DNA of 64,000 nt, taken from contig CAVSPO010000012.1 of the NCBI GenBank assembly GCA_963730005.1, forward strand, positions 1-64,000, in the 5' to 3' direction. Source of the stretch: CAVSPO01 sp963730005. GTDB taxonomy: Bacteria > Actinomycetota > Actinomycetes > Propionibacteriales > Propionibacteriaceae. Positions within the stretch are counted from its first letter, which is position 1, and each line of letters opens with the position of its first letter. The position numbers were made by a program, and so were the translations under genes. This document shows positions 50,311-58,482 of the stretch, piece after piece. A model generated the notes under the pieces. The model saw only the letters and a program-made list of their open reading frames with translations, searched no databases and was not told where the DNA came from.

Positions 50311-51479
50311 GCCGCCGTCCCGAACTCGGCCCCGACGAGCACCCGTTGGGCATCGTCGAGACCCAGCAGGCCGAGCTGTTCACCCCCAGCGCGCCAATGC
50401 ATTTGTCCGACGGGTCGGTGCTGCCCAACGTGACGGTCTCCTACGAGACCTACGGCACGCTGAACGCTGACCGTGACAACGGCATCTACATCTGCCACGC
50501 CCTCACCGGTGACGCACACGTCGCCGGCTGGCACCGCGGTGCCAAGCACCCAGGCTGGTGGGACACCATGATCGGCCCGGGCAAGGCCATCGACACCGAC
50601 AAGTGGTTCGTGGTGTGCAGCAACCTGCTCGGCGGCTGCCGGGGGACCACCGGGCCGAGCTCCACGAACCCGGCCACCGGCAAGCCGTGGGGGCTTGATT
50701 TCCCACTGCTGGCCATGAGCGACTTCGTCACAGTGCACCGCGCGCTGGGCCGTCACCTCGGAGTTGACCGCTGGTCTGCCGTGGTGGGTGGGTCGTTGGG
50801 CGGCATGCAGGTGCTCGACTGGTCGCTGAGTCATCCCCACGAGATGGACCGCGCCGTCGTGATCGCCGCCTCGAGCCGACTCAACGCCCAGAACATCGCC
50901 TTCTCGGCAGTGGGACGCCAAGCCATCCTGAGTGACGAGAATTTCCAGGGCGGCCAGTTCGCCGAGAACGGACGCAACCCTGATGTCGGGCTGGCAATCG
51001 CCCGGATGCTCGCGCACATCACCTACATGTCCGAACAGGCTTTCCACGAGAAGTTCGGCCGTAACCTGCAAGGGCAGGACAGCTCACCGGGGTTCGGGGT
51101 GGACTTCGCAGTGGAAAGCTACCTGCAGTACCAGGGTGAGTCATTCCTGACACGTTTCGATGCCCTGAGCTACCTCTACCTGACTCGGGTGATGGATTAC
51201 TTCGACCCGTTCGCGGCAGAGGACGCGCTGGAGCGCGTGAAAGCAGACCCCGTGAAGTACCTGGTGATGAGCTTCAACTCCGACTGGCGGTTCAGCACCG
51301 AGCATTCACGCCGGATCGTCCGAATCCTGGAGGGTGCCCGGCTGCCGGTGACCTTCCGCGAGATCCGCTCCCCGTGGGGTCACGACTCGTTCCTGATGGC
51401 CCTGCAGCCTTATCTCGACACTGTCAAGGGCTTCGTGGAATGTCCGCGGCGCAATCTGCGCAGGGAAGGGAACAACTGA
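50307..51479 (+). CDS. metX: Homoserine O-acetyltransferase
   Basis: The 390-residue alpha/beta-hydrolase has VTVSYETYGTLNADRDNGIYICHALTGDAHVAGWH, GGCRGTTGPSSTNP, the nucleophile VVGGSLGGMQVLDWSL and the C-terminal SPWGHDSFLM with catalytic His. It acetylates homoserine, feeding MetY. The ATG overlaps the metY stop and the metW start overlaps its own stop (TGATG). Confidence 0.95.
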   Translation: MSRRPELGPDEHPLGIVETQQAELFTPSAPMHLSDGSVLPNVTVSYETYGTLNADRDNGIYICHALTGDAHVAGWHRGAKHPGWWDTMIGPGKAIDTDKWFVVCSNLLGGCRGTTGPSSTNPATGKPWGLDFPLLAMSDFVTVHRALGRHLGVDRWSAVVGGSLGGMQVLDWSLSHPHEMDRAVVIAASSRLNAQNIAFSAVGRQAILSDENFQGGQFAENGRNPDVGLAIARMLAHITYMSEQAFHEKFGRNLQGQDSSPGFGVDFAVESYLQYQGESFLTRFDALSYLYLTRVMDYFDPFAAEDALERVKADPVKYLVMSFNSDWRFSTEHSRRIVRILEGARLPVTFREIRSPWGHDSFLMALQPYLDTVKGFVECPRRNLRREGNN

Positions 51480-52102
51480 TGACGAAGCGACACGAACTCC
51501 GCCCTGACCTGCGACTGGTCGCTGACCAGGTCTGGCCGGGTTCCCGAGTGCTCGACCTTGGTTGTGGGGATGGTGAACTGATCTCCTTCCTGATCGGCGC
51601 CCAGCAGTGCAACGGGACCGGGGTCGAACGCGACCCCGACGGGGTACTGGCCTCCATCAGGCGCTGCGTGCCATTGATCGAGCTCGACATCGACACCCAG
51701 CTGAACGAGTTCGGGGACAACAGCTATGACGTGGTGGTGCTCAGCCGCACGCTGCAGGCAGTGCTGCACCCCAGCGTGGTGCTGCGCCAGATGGCGCGAA
51801 TCGGGCAACGCCTGATCGTCACCATGCCCAACTTCGGCTACTGGAAACACCGTTTGGCACTGCTCTCCGGCCACATGCCGCAGAGCCCCGACCTTCCCTT
51901 CACCTGGTATGACACACCAAACCTGCACTACTCGACGCTGCTGGATCTGGAGGACTTCTTCAAGAGCGTTGACCTCAAGATCGAGAAACGGATCGCACTC
52001 GACCAGAACGGACGTCGGCTGACGAGGCGGACTGCCCCCAATCTGCTGGCCAGCTCGGCCCTGTATGTGCTCGACGCCAGAGGAGCGAGCACCGCAGGCT
52101 GA
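51479..52102 (+). CDS. metW: Methionine biosynthesis protein MetW
   Basis: The 207-residue protein has VWPGSRVLDLGCGDGELISFLI, a SAM-methyltransferase glycine loop, YDVVVLSRTLQAVLHPSVVLRQMARIGQRLIVTMPNFGYWKHRLALLSGHMP and FTWYDTPNLHYSTLLDLEDF, all MetW hallmarks. MetW partners MetX in homoserine acetylation. It is third in metY-metX-metW. A frame starting at 51374 inside metX is an artefact. Confidence 0.93.
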   Translation: MTKRHELRPDLRLVADQVWPGSRVLDLGCGDGELISFLIGAQQCNGTGVERDPDGVLASIRRCVPLIELDIDTQLNEFGDNSYDVVVLSRTLQAVLHPSVVLRQMARIGQRLIVTMPNFGYWKHRLALLSGHMPQSPDLPFTWYDTPNLHYSTLLDLEDFFKSVDLKIEKRIALDQNGRRLTRRTAPNLLASSALYVLDARGASTAG

Positions 52103-52117
52103 CGGACTGCTGCCCTG

Positions 52118-53101
52118 TCACTGTTCGGTGAGCGCCTGTCGTGCGTCCTGCAGCGCCTTGATCAGTCGGCGCAGGGGCCCTTGCAAGCCAAGATGGGTGC
52201 CCAAACGCTCACAGGCCTGCACGTCTGGCTCCCAGCTGTCCAGGCCCAGGAGCAACTCGCCGAGTTCCAGGTCGTCCACGCACCGCACCACCTGGCCGGC
52301 GCTTTCCAGGTAGTCCCGCGCGGATTGCAGCTTGCGCAGGACGCTGGGGGACAGGCCGGAGGCAGGATCCTCGGCAGCTGCCAGCACACCGTCCAGATCG
52401 CCCCAGCGTGCCAGCAGACTCGCAGCCGTCTTCTCCCCGACCCCGGCCACACCGGGCAGCCCGTCCGAGGCGTCACCGCGCAGCGTCGCGAAGTCGGCGT
52501 ACTGGGCACCGATCACCCCGTACCGGGCGGCCAGCCAGGCGTCGTCCACCAGCTCGTGGTTGCGCACCCCTTTGGCGACATAGGCGACCCGGCAATCCGC
52601 GCCCACCAGCTGGAACAGGTCGCGGTCACCGGTGACAACCACCACTTCGAAGCCGGCTTGGACACCGCGGCGAGTCAGGGAGGCCAACACGTCGTCGGCC
52701 TCGTAACCATCGACACCGAGCACTGGCAGGCGCAGCGCTGCCAGCAGCTCGCGAATCCACGGCACCTGGGCTGCCAGGGCAGGGTCCGAAACCTCCTGCA
52801 GTCCGGATTCGGCACCGACGCCGCCAGCGCCGATCGTGTGGTTGGTGACCACGGGGGCCACCCGATGCAACTTGTAGCTGGGCACCAGCTGCGTTCGCCA
52901 AGGTGGCCGCCAGTCGTTGTCCCAGGCACAGGCCAACGCGGCTGGCTGGTAGCCGCCCACCAGCGTCGCGATCATGTCCAGCAGCCCGTACGCGGCGTTC
53001 ACCGGCTCGCCGGCACCGGAACGCAGGGTCTGCGGCACACCGAAGAACGCCCGGAAGTAGAGCGAGGCAGTGTCCAAAGCGATGAGCAAAGGCTTGTCCA
53101 T
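52118..53101 (-). CDS. 5'-3' exonuclease (DNA polymerase I N-terminal type)
   Basis: The 327-residue protein has LIALDTASLYFRAFFG, YKLHRV, VLGVDGYEADDVLASLTRRG, VVVTGDRDLFQLVG and FATLRGDASDGLPGVAGVGEKTAASLLARWG, the Asp-rich flap-nuclease core plus helix-hairpin-helix. It is a stand-alone version of the Pol I 5'-3' exonuclease domain, as in other actinobacteria, and probably processes RNA primers or flaps. It is convergent with metW and divergent from the small ORF before lnt. Confidence 0.9.
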   Translation of the reverse strand: MDKPLLIALDTASLYFRAFFGVPQTLRSGAGEPVNAAYGLLDMIATLVGGYQPAALACAWDNDWRPPWRTQLVPSYKLHRVAPVVTNHTIGAGGVGAESGLQEVSDPALAAQVPWIRELLAALRLPVLGVDGYEADDVLASLTRRGVQAGFEVVVVTGDRDLFQLVGADCRVAYVAKGVRNHELVDDAWLAARYGVIGAQYADFATLRGDASDGLPGVAGVGEKTAASLLARWGDLDGVLAAAEDPASGLSPSVLRKLQSARDYLESAGQVVRCVDDLELGELLLGLDSWEPDVQACERLGTHLGLQGPLRRLIKALQDARQALTEQ

Positions 53102-53127
53102 CCTCAGGATGGTGTCACGATTGCCTC

Positions 53128-53217
53128 ATGGAGAGCACAGAAGAGCGCATTTCCGCGTTGCTGGCGCGCGACCGCCGCGCACGTATTGCCTTCCTCTCCC
53201 TCCGGACCCTCCAGTGA
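53128..53217 (+). CDS. Small ORF (29 aa) coupled to lnt
   Basis: ATG 53128 to TGA 53215-53217 encodes MESTEERISALLARDRRARI and nine more residues. Its stop overlaps the lnt start (GTGA). It may be a real leader peptide that feeds ribosomes to lnt. No homolog is recognised and its length gives weak support. Confidence 0.4.
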   Translation: MESTEERISALLARDRRARIAFLSLRTLQ

Positions 53218-54740
53218 GCAGGCTGCGCCCTTGGGCGCTGCCGCTGGCCCTGCTGGCCGGTTTGCTGACCGGCCTGGGGTTTGCGCCTTGGTCGTGGTGG
53301 CCGTGCACCCTGCTGGGTGTCGCCGCGTTCGTGCTGCTGGTGCGTCCAGCGCACACAGATCGGCCGGGGCTGGTGGGGCTGGTGTACGGCCTGGCGTGGT
53401 TCACGCTCACCATTTCGTGGTTGTCGGTGATGGGCTGGTGGGTCGGCGCGCTGCTGGTCGTTGTGTGGTCATTGTGGACGGCCGGTCTCGCACTGATGCT
53501 GCGCGCCGTCCAGACGCTGCCCTGGTGGCCGGTCTGGGTGGCTTGCAGCTGGTCAACCATGGAGTTCTTGTCCAGCCGTGTCCCGTTCGGCGGTTTCGGC
53601 TGGGTGAGGCTCGCCTACACCACAGCGGACATGCCGCTCGGCGGCCTGCTCGGCTGGATTGGCGCTGGCGGGGTGAGCTGGGCGTTCGCGCTCGTGGCAG
53701 CCAGCCTGGCCGGCCTGGTGACATGCCCCCCCAGGGCACCGCGACGAGCACATCTCGTCGCTCTGGTCACGGGCTTGCTGGTGGCTTCCGGACTGCTGCG
53801 GCTGCTCCCGGCACCGCCGGTCGAGGACACCGTCAACGTGGGCGTCGTGCAGGGCAACGTTGATGGCTCAGCAGGACCTCGCAGTATGGGCTACGCCCGT
53901 TCGGTCACCAACAACCACCTGGGGGAGTCGATCACGCTGCTGGCCAAGGTCCGCGCCGGCCTTGCCGCCCCACCGGACTTCCTGCTGTGGCCAGAGAATG
54001 CCACGGACATCGATCCGACTGTGGACGCGCAGACCGCGGAGCTGATCAAGACCAGCGTGCAGCTGGGCGACCTGCCGATTCTGGTCGGCTCGGTGATGGA
54101 CGGCCCGGGCGAGGACGGACGCCAGACCAGCGCACTGTGGTGGACGACGTCGCACACCGTCCCAGCCCGTTACGACAAGCGCAACGCAGTGCCGTTCGGC
54201 GAATACACACCGCTGCGACCCTTGCTGTTCCGGCTGGTGCCGATGACCCAGATGGTGGGCCGACAGACCGTGCCCGGCTCTGGGCCACGGGTCATGCAGG
54301 TGCTGTTGCCGGACGGGCGCCCACTCGCCATCGGCAACATCATCTGCTACGAACTCGCCTTCGACGACACCGTCTACAGCGCTGTCACTGAAGGAGCAGA
54401 CCTGATCACGGTCCAGTCCAACAACGGCACCTACACCGGCACGATCCAGCCCGCCCAGCAGTTCCAGATCACCCGGGTGCGGGCCATGGAATTGCAGCGC
54501 GACATCGTGGTGAGCACCACCAACGCGCTGTCCGGCCACATCGACGCCCAGGGCAACGTGCTCGCTGCTACCGGGCAGGTCACCAACGCGTCGGACACTT
54601 ACTCGGTGGCGCTGCGCACGAACGTCAGCCCCGCCGTGCGTGTCGGGCCGGTGTGGGAGGGGCTGGCGGCACTGGCCGGTGCCCTCGCCTTCCTGTTCGC
54701 ACGGCGGCGGTCGGAACTGGCGGCGCACCGAACGGCCTGA
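53214..54740 (+). CDS. lnt: Apolipoprotein N-acyltransferase
   Basis: The 508-residue protein has at least six N-terminal membrane helices (GLGFAPWSWWPCTLLG is the Lnt P-W loop) and a nitrilase-type domain with the catalytic triad in FLLWPENATD (Glu), ARYDKRNAVPFGEYTPLR (Lys) and IICYELAFDD (Cys). It adds the third acyl chain to lipoproteins. GTG 53214 is chosen; upstream residues of the open frame overlap the small ORF. Actinobacterial Lnt is commonly linked to Ppm, the next gene. Confidence 0.92.
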   Translation: MSRLRPWALPLALLAGLLTGLGFAPWSWWPCTLLGVAAFVLLVRPAHTDRPGLVGLVYGLAWFTLTISWLSVMGWWVGALLVVVWSLWTAGLALMLRAVQTLPWWPVWVACSWSTMEFLSSRVPFGGFGWVRLAYTTADMPLGGLLGWIGAGGVSWAFALVAASLAGLVTCPPRAPRRAHLVALVTGLLVASGLLRLLPAPPVEDTVNVGVVQGNVDGSAGPRSMGYARSVTNNHLGESITLLAKVRAGLAAPPDFLLWPENATDIDPTVDAQTAELIKTSVQLGDLPILVGSVMDGPGEDGRQTSALWWTTSHTVPARYDKRNAVPFGEYTPLRPLLFRLVPMTQMVGRQTVPGSGPRVMQVLLPDGRPLAIGNIICYELAFDDTVYSAVTEGADLITVQSNNGTYTGTIQPAQQFQITRVRAMELQRDIVVSTTNALSGHIDAQGNVLAATGQVTNASDTYSVALRTNVSPAVRVGPVWEGLAALAGALAFLFARRRSELAAHRTA

Positions 54741-54816
54741 GTGGGTGCCGGCACTAGACTCGGGGCGCATCAGGCACGTCGCCGACGACGAGCTGTCAGG
54801 GGGTGAAGGAGTTCTC

Positions 54817-55602
54817 ATGGCGCAACGTGAAGCCTTGGGGCAGGTGCTGGTCATCATCCCGACCGACAACGAGGTCGCGAACCTGGAGAATGTGCTGACG
54901 CGGCTGTGGGCTCACTCGCCTGAAGTCGACGCATTGGTGGTGGACGACAATTCGCCGGATGGCACCGGCGCCCTGGCCGACCGGCTGGCAGCGGCGAACG
55001 ATCACCTGCATGTGTTGCATCGTCCCGTCAAGGCCGGCTTCGCAACCGCCTACCTGGACGGCTTCAACTGGGGGCTGGACCGGGGCTATGGCGTGCTGGT
55101 CGAGATGGAGGCTGATGGGTCATACCGTCCCGAGGATCTGCCCATGCTGGCTGAGCGGCTGGAGACAGCCGACATGGTCAAGGGCTCACGGTGGGTGCGA
55201 GGTGGCAGTGTCGTCAACCTGGACAGGAGGCGGGAACTGCTGGCTCGGGCAGGAAACCTGTGGATCCAGCTTGTCATGAACATGCCCGTGCATGATGCCA
55301 CCGGCGGCTTCAATCTGTACCGGGCGAGCGTGCTGCGTCGAGTCGACCTGAGCGAGATCCACAGCAGGGGTTACACGTTCCGGTTGGACCTGATCCGACG
55401 CGTTCTGGAGGTCGGGGGGACAATCGTCGAGGTGCCGGTCGAGTTCCTGGAGCGCGAGTCCGGCGGTTCGAAGCTCGAAGCTGACAACGTCCTTGATGCC
55501 GTCAAGAAGACGACCCGCTGGGGCTGGGCGCGGCGTTCAGCCCAGCTCCGAGGTTTTGTGGAGAAGGTGACCCGCGCGAAAGCCGGCCGACCACCTCAGT
55601 AG
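54817..55602 (+). CDS. ppm1: Polyprenol monophosphomannose synthase
   Basis: The 261-residue GT2 enzyme has VLVIIPTDNEVANLENVLTRL, ALVVDDNSPDGTGALADRLA, VLHRPVKAGFATAYLDGFNWGL and VEMEADGSYRPEDLPML, with the GT2 Asp motifs, and no membrane helix. It makes polyprenyl-phosphate-mannose, the donor for mannosylated lipids and proteins. In mycobacteria Lnt and Ppm act as a fused or adjacent pair; here they are adjacent genes. GAAGGAG precedes ATG 54817. The motif reads PTDNE where most have PTYNE. Confidence 0.92.
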   Translation: MAQREALGQVLVIIPTDNEVANLENVLTRLWAHSPEVDALVVDDNSPDGTGALADRLAAANDHLHVLHRPVKAGFATAYLDGFNWGLDRGYGVLVEMEADGSYRPEDLPMLAERLETADMVKGSRWVRGGSVVNLDRRRELLARAGNLWIQLVMNMPVHDATGGFNLYRASVLRRVDLSEIHSRGYTFRLDLIRRVLEVGGTIVEVPVEFLERESGGSKLEADNVLDAVKKTTRWGWARRSAQLRGFVEKVTRAKAGRPPQ

Positions 55603-55934
55603 TGCGGAGTCTTGCGCACAACCTCCAGGCGTTCCTTGAGCAGGTCCTCCAACTCTGGGATGGAGCGACGCTCGCGCAACATGTCCCAGTGGGTTCGGGG
55701 TGGTTTGGCCTTCTTCTCTTCGGTGACGGTCCCGTCTGCACGCTGGGCCATCTTGCCGCACTTGGGGCACTCCCACTCAGTGGGCAGTTCAGCCTCTGTC
55801 GAGAAGGTGACCTCGAAATGATGCCCGCTGGAGCAGTCGAACCCGAGTTGCTGGCGCGCGGCAAACTCAATGCCTTCTTCATCCTCGAAGCTTTTTGCTC
55901 CAAGGCCCATTCCCCGAAGGGCTCGATCAGCCAT
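55596..55934 (-). CDS. rbpA: RNA polymerase-binding protein RbpA
   Basis: The 112-residue protein has MADRALRGMGLGAKSFEDEEG, the RbpA tail, FDCSSGHHFEVTFSTEAELPTEWECPKCGKMA with zinc-binding Cys, and the sigma-interacting C-terminus THWDMLRERRSIPELEDLLKERLEVVR. RbpA stabilises the RNA polymerase open complex with the primary sigma factor; it is specific to actinobacteria. Its end overlaps ppm1 by 7 bases, tail to tail. Confidence 0.96.
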   Translation of the reverse strand: MADRALRGMGLGAKSFEDEEGIEFAARQQLGFDCSSGHHFEVTFSTEAELPTEWECPKCGKMAQRADGTVTEEKKAKPPRTHWDMLRERRSIPELEDLLKERLEVVRKTPHY

Positions 55935-56019
55935 GATTCCCACCCTCTCGACGACAACGCCTCAGGTTCAACCATCCGACAGCCGGTTTTCTTCCTGTGC
56001 TCCCATAGTGCCGTATCGG

Positions 56020-56802
56020 TCAGGTCCACAGGCCTCTGGTGAGAAGTACCTGTTTCAGGACGTCGATTCGGTCGGTCATCAGCCCGTCCACGCCGGCGTC
56101 GATCAGGGCGTTCATCATGTCGGCGTCGTTGATGGTCCACACCTGGACCCGCTGCCCATGTCGCTGGGCAGTCTCCAACAACCGCGACGACAGGACGGGC
56201 AGCTGCAGGCCGTGGACGCGGTACGTGGTGGGAATCTGGAAGGCCACGCCGGTGGAAAACCGCCTGGTCAGCCAACTGGGGACCAACGTGGCCGCGAGCA
56301 CCCCGGCGGGGGAGACCGCTGTTGCAACGTCGCGCCCCATCAAACTGCGAAAGCGGCGCAGCGACGTGTTGCTGAAAGAGCCGACACACACCCGGCGCTG
56401 CGCTTGGTGGCGCCGGATCGTCCGAACCAGCGGTGCGATGGCCGACGGAGCCTTGATGTCGATGTTGAGCCGGGCCTGGGGAAACGCCTCCAACAACTCC
56501 TCCAGAGTCGGTATCTGGTCGATACCACCGATCCGCGCCTGCCGAATCTGACGCAAGGTCAGATCGGCGACACGGCCGCTGCGATCCGTGACGCGATCCA
56601 GGCGATCGTCGTGGAAGGCAATCAGGTGACCATCCGCGGTCGCGTGGACATCGGTCTCCAGATACCGGTAGCCCAAGCGGACTGCCTGCTCGAACGCGTA
56701 GAGGGTGTTTTCGCGCAGGCAGTCGGCTTCGTCGACCCGGCCGCCGCGATGGGCAAACGCGGCGAAGGGCTGGTCGAAGAACTCAAACCGGCTGGCAGGC
56801 AC
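56020..56802 (-). CDS. Glycerophosphodiester phosphodiesterase
   Basis: The 260-residue protein has FAAFAHRGGRVDEADCLRENTLYAFEQAVRLGYRYLETDVHATADGHLIAFHDDRLDRVTDRSG, the full GDPD metal and substrate signature (HRG, ENT, E-x-D-x-H, HD). The C-terminal VQVWTINDADMMNALIDAGVDGLMTDRIDVL is typical. It cleaves glycerophosphodiesters to glycerol-3-phosphate. The GTG start at 56802 follows CATACT by 6 bases, so leaderless. A longer frame from 56958 crosses the murA end and is not used. Confidence 0.92.
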   Translation of the reverse strand: MPASRFEFFDQPFAAFAHRGGRVDEADCLRENTLYAFEQAVRLGYRYLETDVHATADGHLIAFHDDRLDRVTDRSGRVADLTLRQIRQARIGGIDQIPTLEELLEAFPQARLNIDIKAPSAIAPLVRTIRRHQAQRRVCVGSFSNTSLRRFRSLMGRDVATAVSPAGVLAATLVPSWLTRRFSTGVAFQIPTTYRVHGLQLPVLSSRLLETAQRHGQRVQVWTINDADMMNALIDAGVDGLMTDRIDVLKQVLLTRGLWT

Positions 56803-56833
56803 CCGTCCAGTATGCCGGGCACACAAGCCGGGG

Positions 56834-58387
56834 CTATTCGTGAAAAGCCTCGACGCTGGCGCCCAGTGCATTGAGCCGGGTCGCCAGGTCTTCATAGCCA
56901 CGATTGATGACGTAGGTGTCGCGAAGAGTCGAGTCCCCCTTGCCGGCCAGCATGGCAAGCAACAGGCAGACCGCCGGGCGCAGTGCCGGGGGACAGACCA
57001 TGTCGCGACCGCGCCAGTTGGTGGGGCCGTTCACGATCAGCCGGTGCGGGTCGAGCAGCTGCATCTTGGCACCCAGCTTGCTCAGCTCAACCAAGTGGAT
57101 GGCGCGATTCTCGTACACCCAGTCGTGAATCATCGTCTGACCGTGGGCGTCCGCAGCGATCACCGCGAAGAAGGGCAGGTTGTCGATGTTGAGCCCGGGG
57201 AACGGCATCGGGTGGATCTTGTCCTGCGGCGCCTTCAAGGTCGAGGGGTGCACCGTGATGTCAACGAGCCGGGTGTAACCGTTGTTGGACTTGTACTCGG
57301 GGCTGACAGTGAAGTCCAGACCCATCCCGTCGCCGAGCACGGAGAGCTCGATCTCGAGGAACTCGATGGGAGCACGGGTGATGGTCATCTCGCTCTTGGT
57401 GACCTCGGCGGCCGTGATCAGGCTCATCGCCTCGATGGGGTCTTCCGAGATGGAGTAACTGATGTCCTTCTCGATGGACTCCACGCCATGGACCGTCAAG
57501 GTGGTCGACCCGACGCCTTCGATCTCGATGCCCAGCATCTGCAGGAAGACGCACAGGTCCTGCACCATGTAGTTGGAGCTCGCGTTGCGAACGACGGTTT
57601 CGCCGGGCTGCAGCGCGGCTGCCAGCAGGGTGTTCTCGGTGACGGTGTCGCCCCGTTCGGTCAGCACGATCTGCCGAGCCTGGTGGCTGCCGGACTTGTC
57701 CACTGCGCACCGGTAGACGCCGTCATGGGCCTCGACGGCCACCCCGAAATGCCGCAACGACTGCAGGTGTGGCTCGATGGTGCGGGCCCCCAGGTCACAG
57801 CCGCCCGCATAGGGCAGCAGGAAGCTCGACGAGAAATGCGAGAGCGGGCCGAGGAACATGATGATGCTGCGGGTGCGACGTGCTGCTTCAGCGTTCATCG
57901 CTTCCAGGTCCAGCTCTTCGGGGCGTTGCAGGGTCAGATCCTTGCCGTCTGTGGACCATTCGTACTGCACACCGATGCTGGTCAGCACCTCCAGCAGTCG
58001 GTTGACCTCCTCGATGTGGGCGATGCCCCGCAACTGTGTCTTGCCGCGATTGAGCAGACTCGCACAGAGCAGCGCAACTGCGGCGTTCTTCGACGAACGG
58101 GTTTCGATCGAGCCGCTCAGCCGCGTCTCACCTGCGACGTGCAGGTTCATCGTGCCCTTGTTGCTCGGCACGATCAGGGGGCTCTCGAGTGCGTTGGCGA
58201 TCCGGTTGATCATCTCGAGCGACAGATTCTGCTGACCTGACTCGATGCGGTGAATGGCGCTCTGGCTGGTGCCAAGCTCGGCCGCGAGCTGATTCTGCGT
58301 GAGCCCGCGCTGTTTGCGCGCGTCGCGGATCAACCTGCCGATGCTTGCAGGGCTTGTTGTTTGATTCACCCGAACACGGTAACTCAT
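56834..58387 (-). CDS. murA: XRE HTH-MurA fusion: UDP-GlcNAc 1-carboxyvinyltransferase
   Basis: Of 517 residues, about 13-72 are an XRE helix-turn-helix (IGRLIRDARKQRGLTQNQLAAELGTSQSAIHRIESG). From about 78, MNLHVAGETRLSGSIETRSSKNAAVALL and the loop LLPYAGGCDLGARTIEPHLQSL (Cys197, counterpart of E. coli Cys115) belong to MurA. The Lys near 100 and the loop Cys are present, so it could be active in making UDP-GlcNAc-enolpyruvate for peptidoglycan. The HTH suggests DNA binding or autoregulation. Such fusions are seen in actinobacteria; the specific role is unproven. Confidence 0.88.
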   Translation of the reverse strand: MSYRVRVNQTTSPASIGRLIRDARKQRGLTQNQLAAELGTSQSAIHRIESGQQNLSLEMINRIANALESPLIVPSNKGTMNLHVAGETRLSGSIETRSSKNAAVALLCASLLNRGKTQLRGIAHIEEVNRLLEVLTSIGVQYEWSTDGKDLTLQRPEELDLEAMNAEAARRTRSIIMFLGPLSHFSSSFLLPYAGGCDLGARTIEPHLQSLRHFGVAVEAHDGVYRCAVDKSGSHQARQIVLTERGDTVTENTLLAAALQPGETVVRNASSNYMVQDLCVFLQMLGIEIEGVGSTTLTVHGVESIEKDISYSISEDPIEAMSLITAAEVTKSEMTITRAPIEFLEIELSVLGDGMGLDFTVSPEYKSNNGYTRLVDITVHPSTLKAPQDKIHPMPFPGLNIDNLPFFAVIAADAHGQTMIHDWVYENRAIHLVELSKLGAKMQLLDPHRLIVNGPTNWRGRDMVCPPALRPAVCLLLAMLAGKGDSTLRDTYVINRGYEDLATRLNALGASVEAFHE

Positions 58388-58469
58388 CTATGAGCTATTG
58401 CCCACACGGGCCCAGGACGCATCGCCAACCAAGCTCGTCCACATCAGCCCCACTGTCTGACGCCTCCTT

Positions 58470-58475
58470 TAGCAT
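58470..58475 (+). promoter_or_regulatory. -10 box of leaderless lpd
   Basis: TAGCAT is followed by 7 bases and ATG 58483, which fixes the start of lipoamide dehydrogenase well downstream of the open frame's first start at 58345. Confidence 0.55.
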
Positions 58476-58482
58476 GGGGTTC

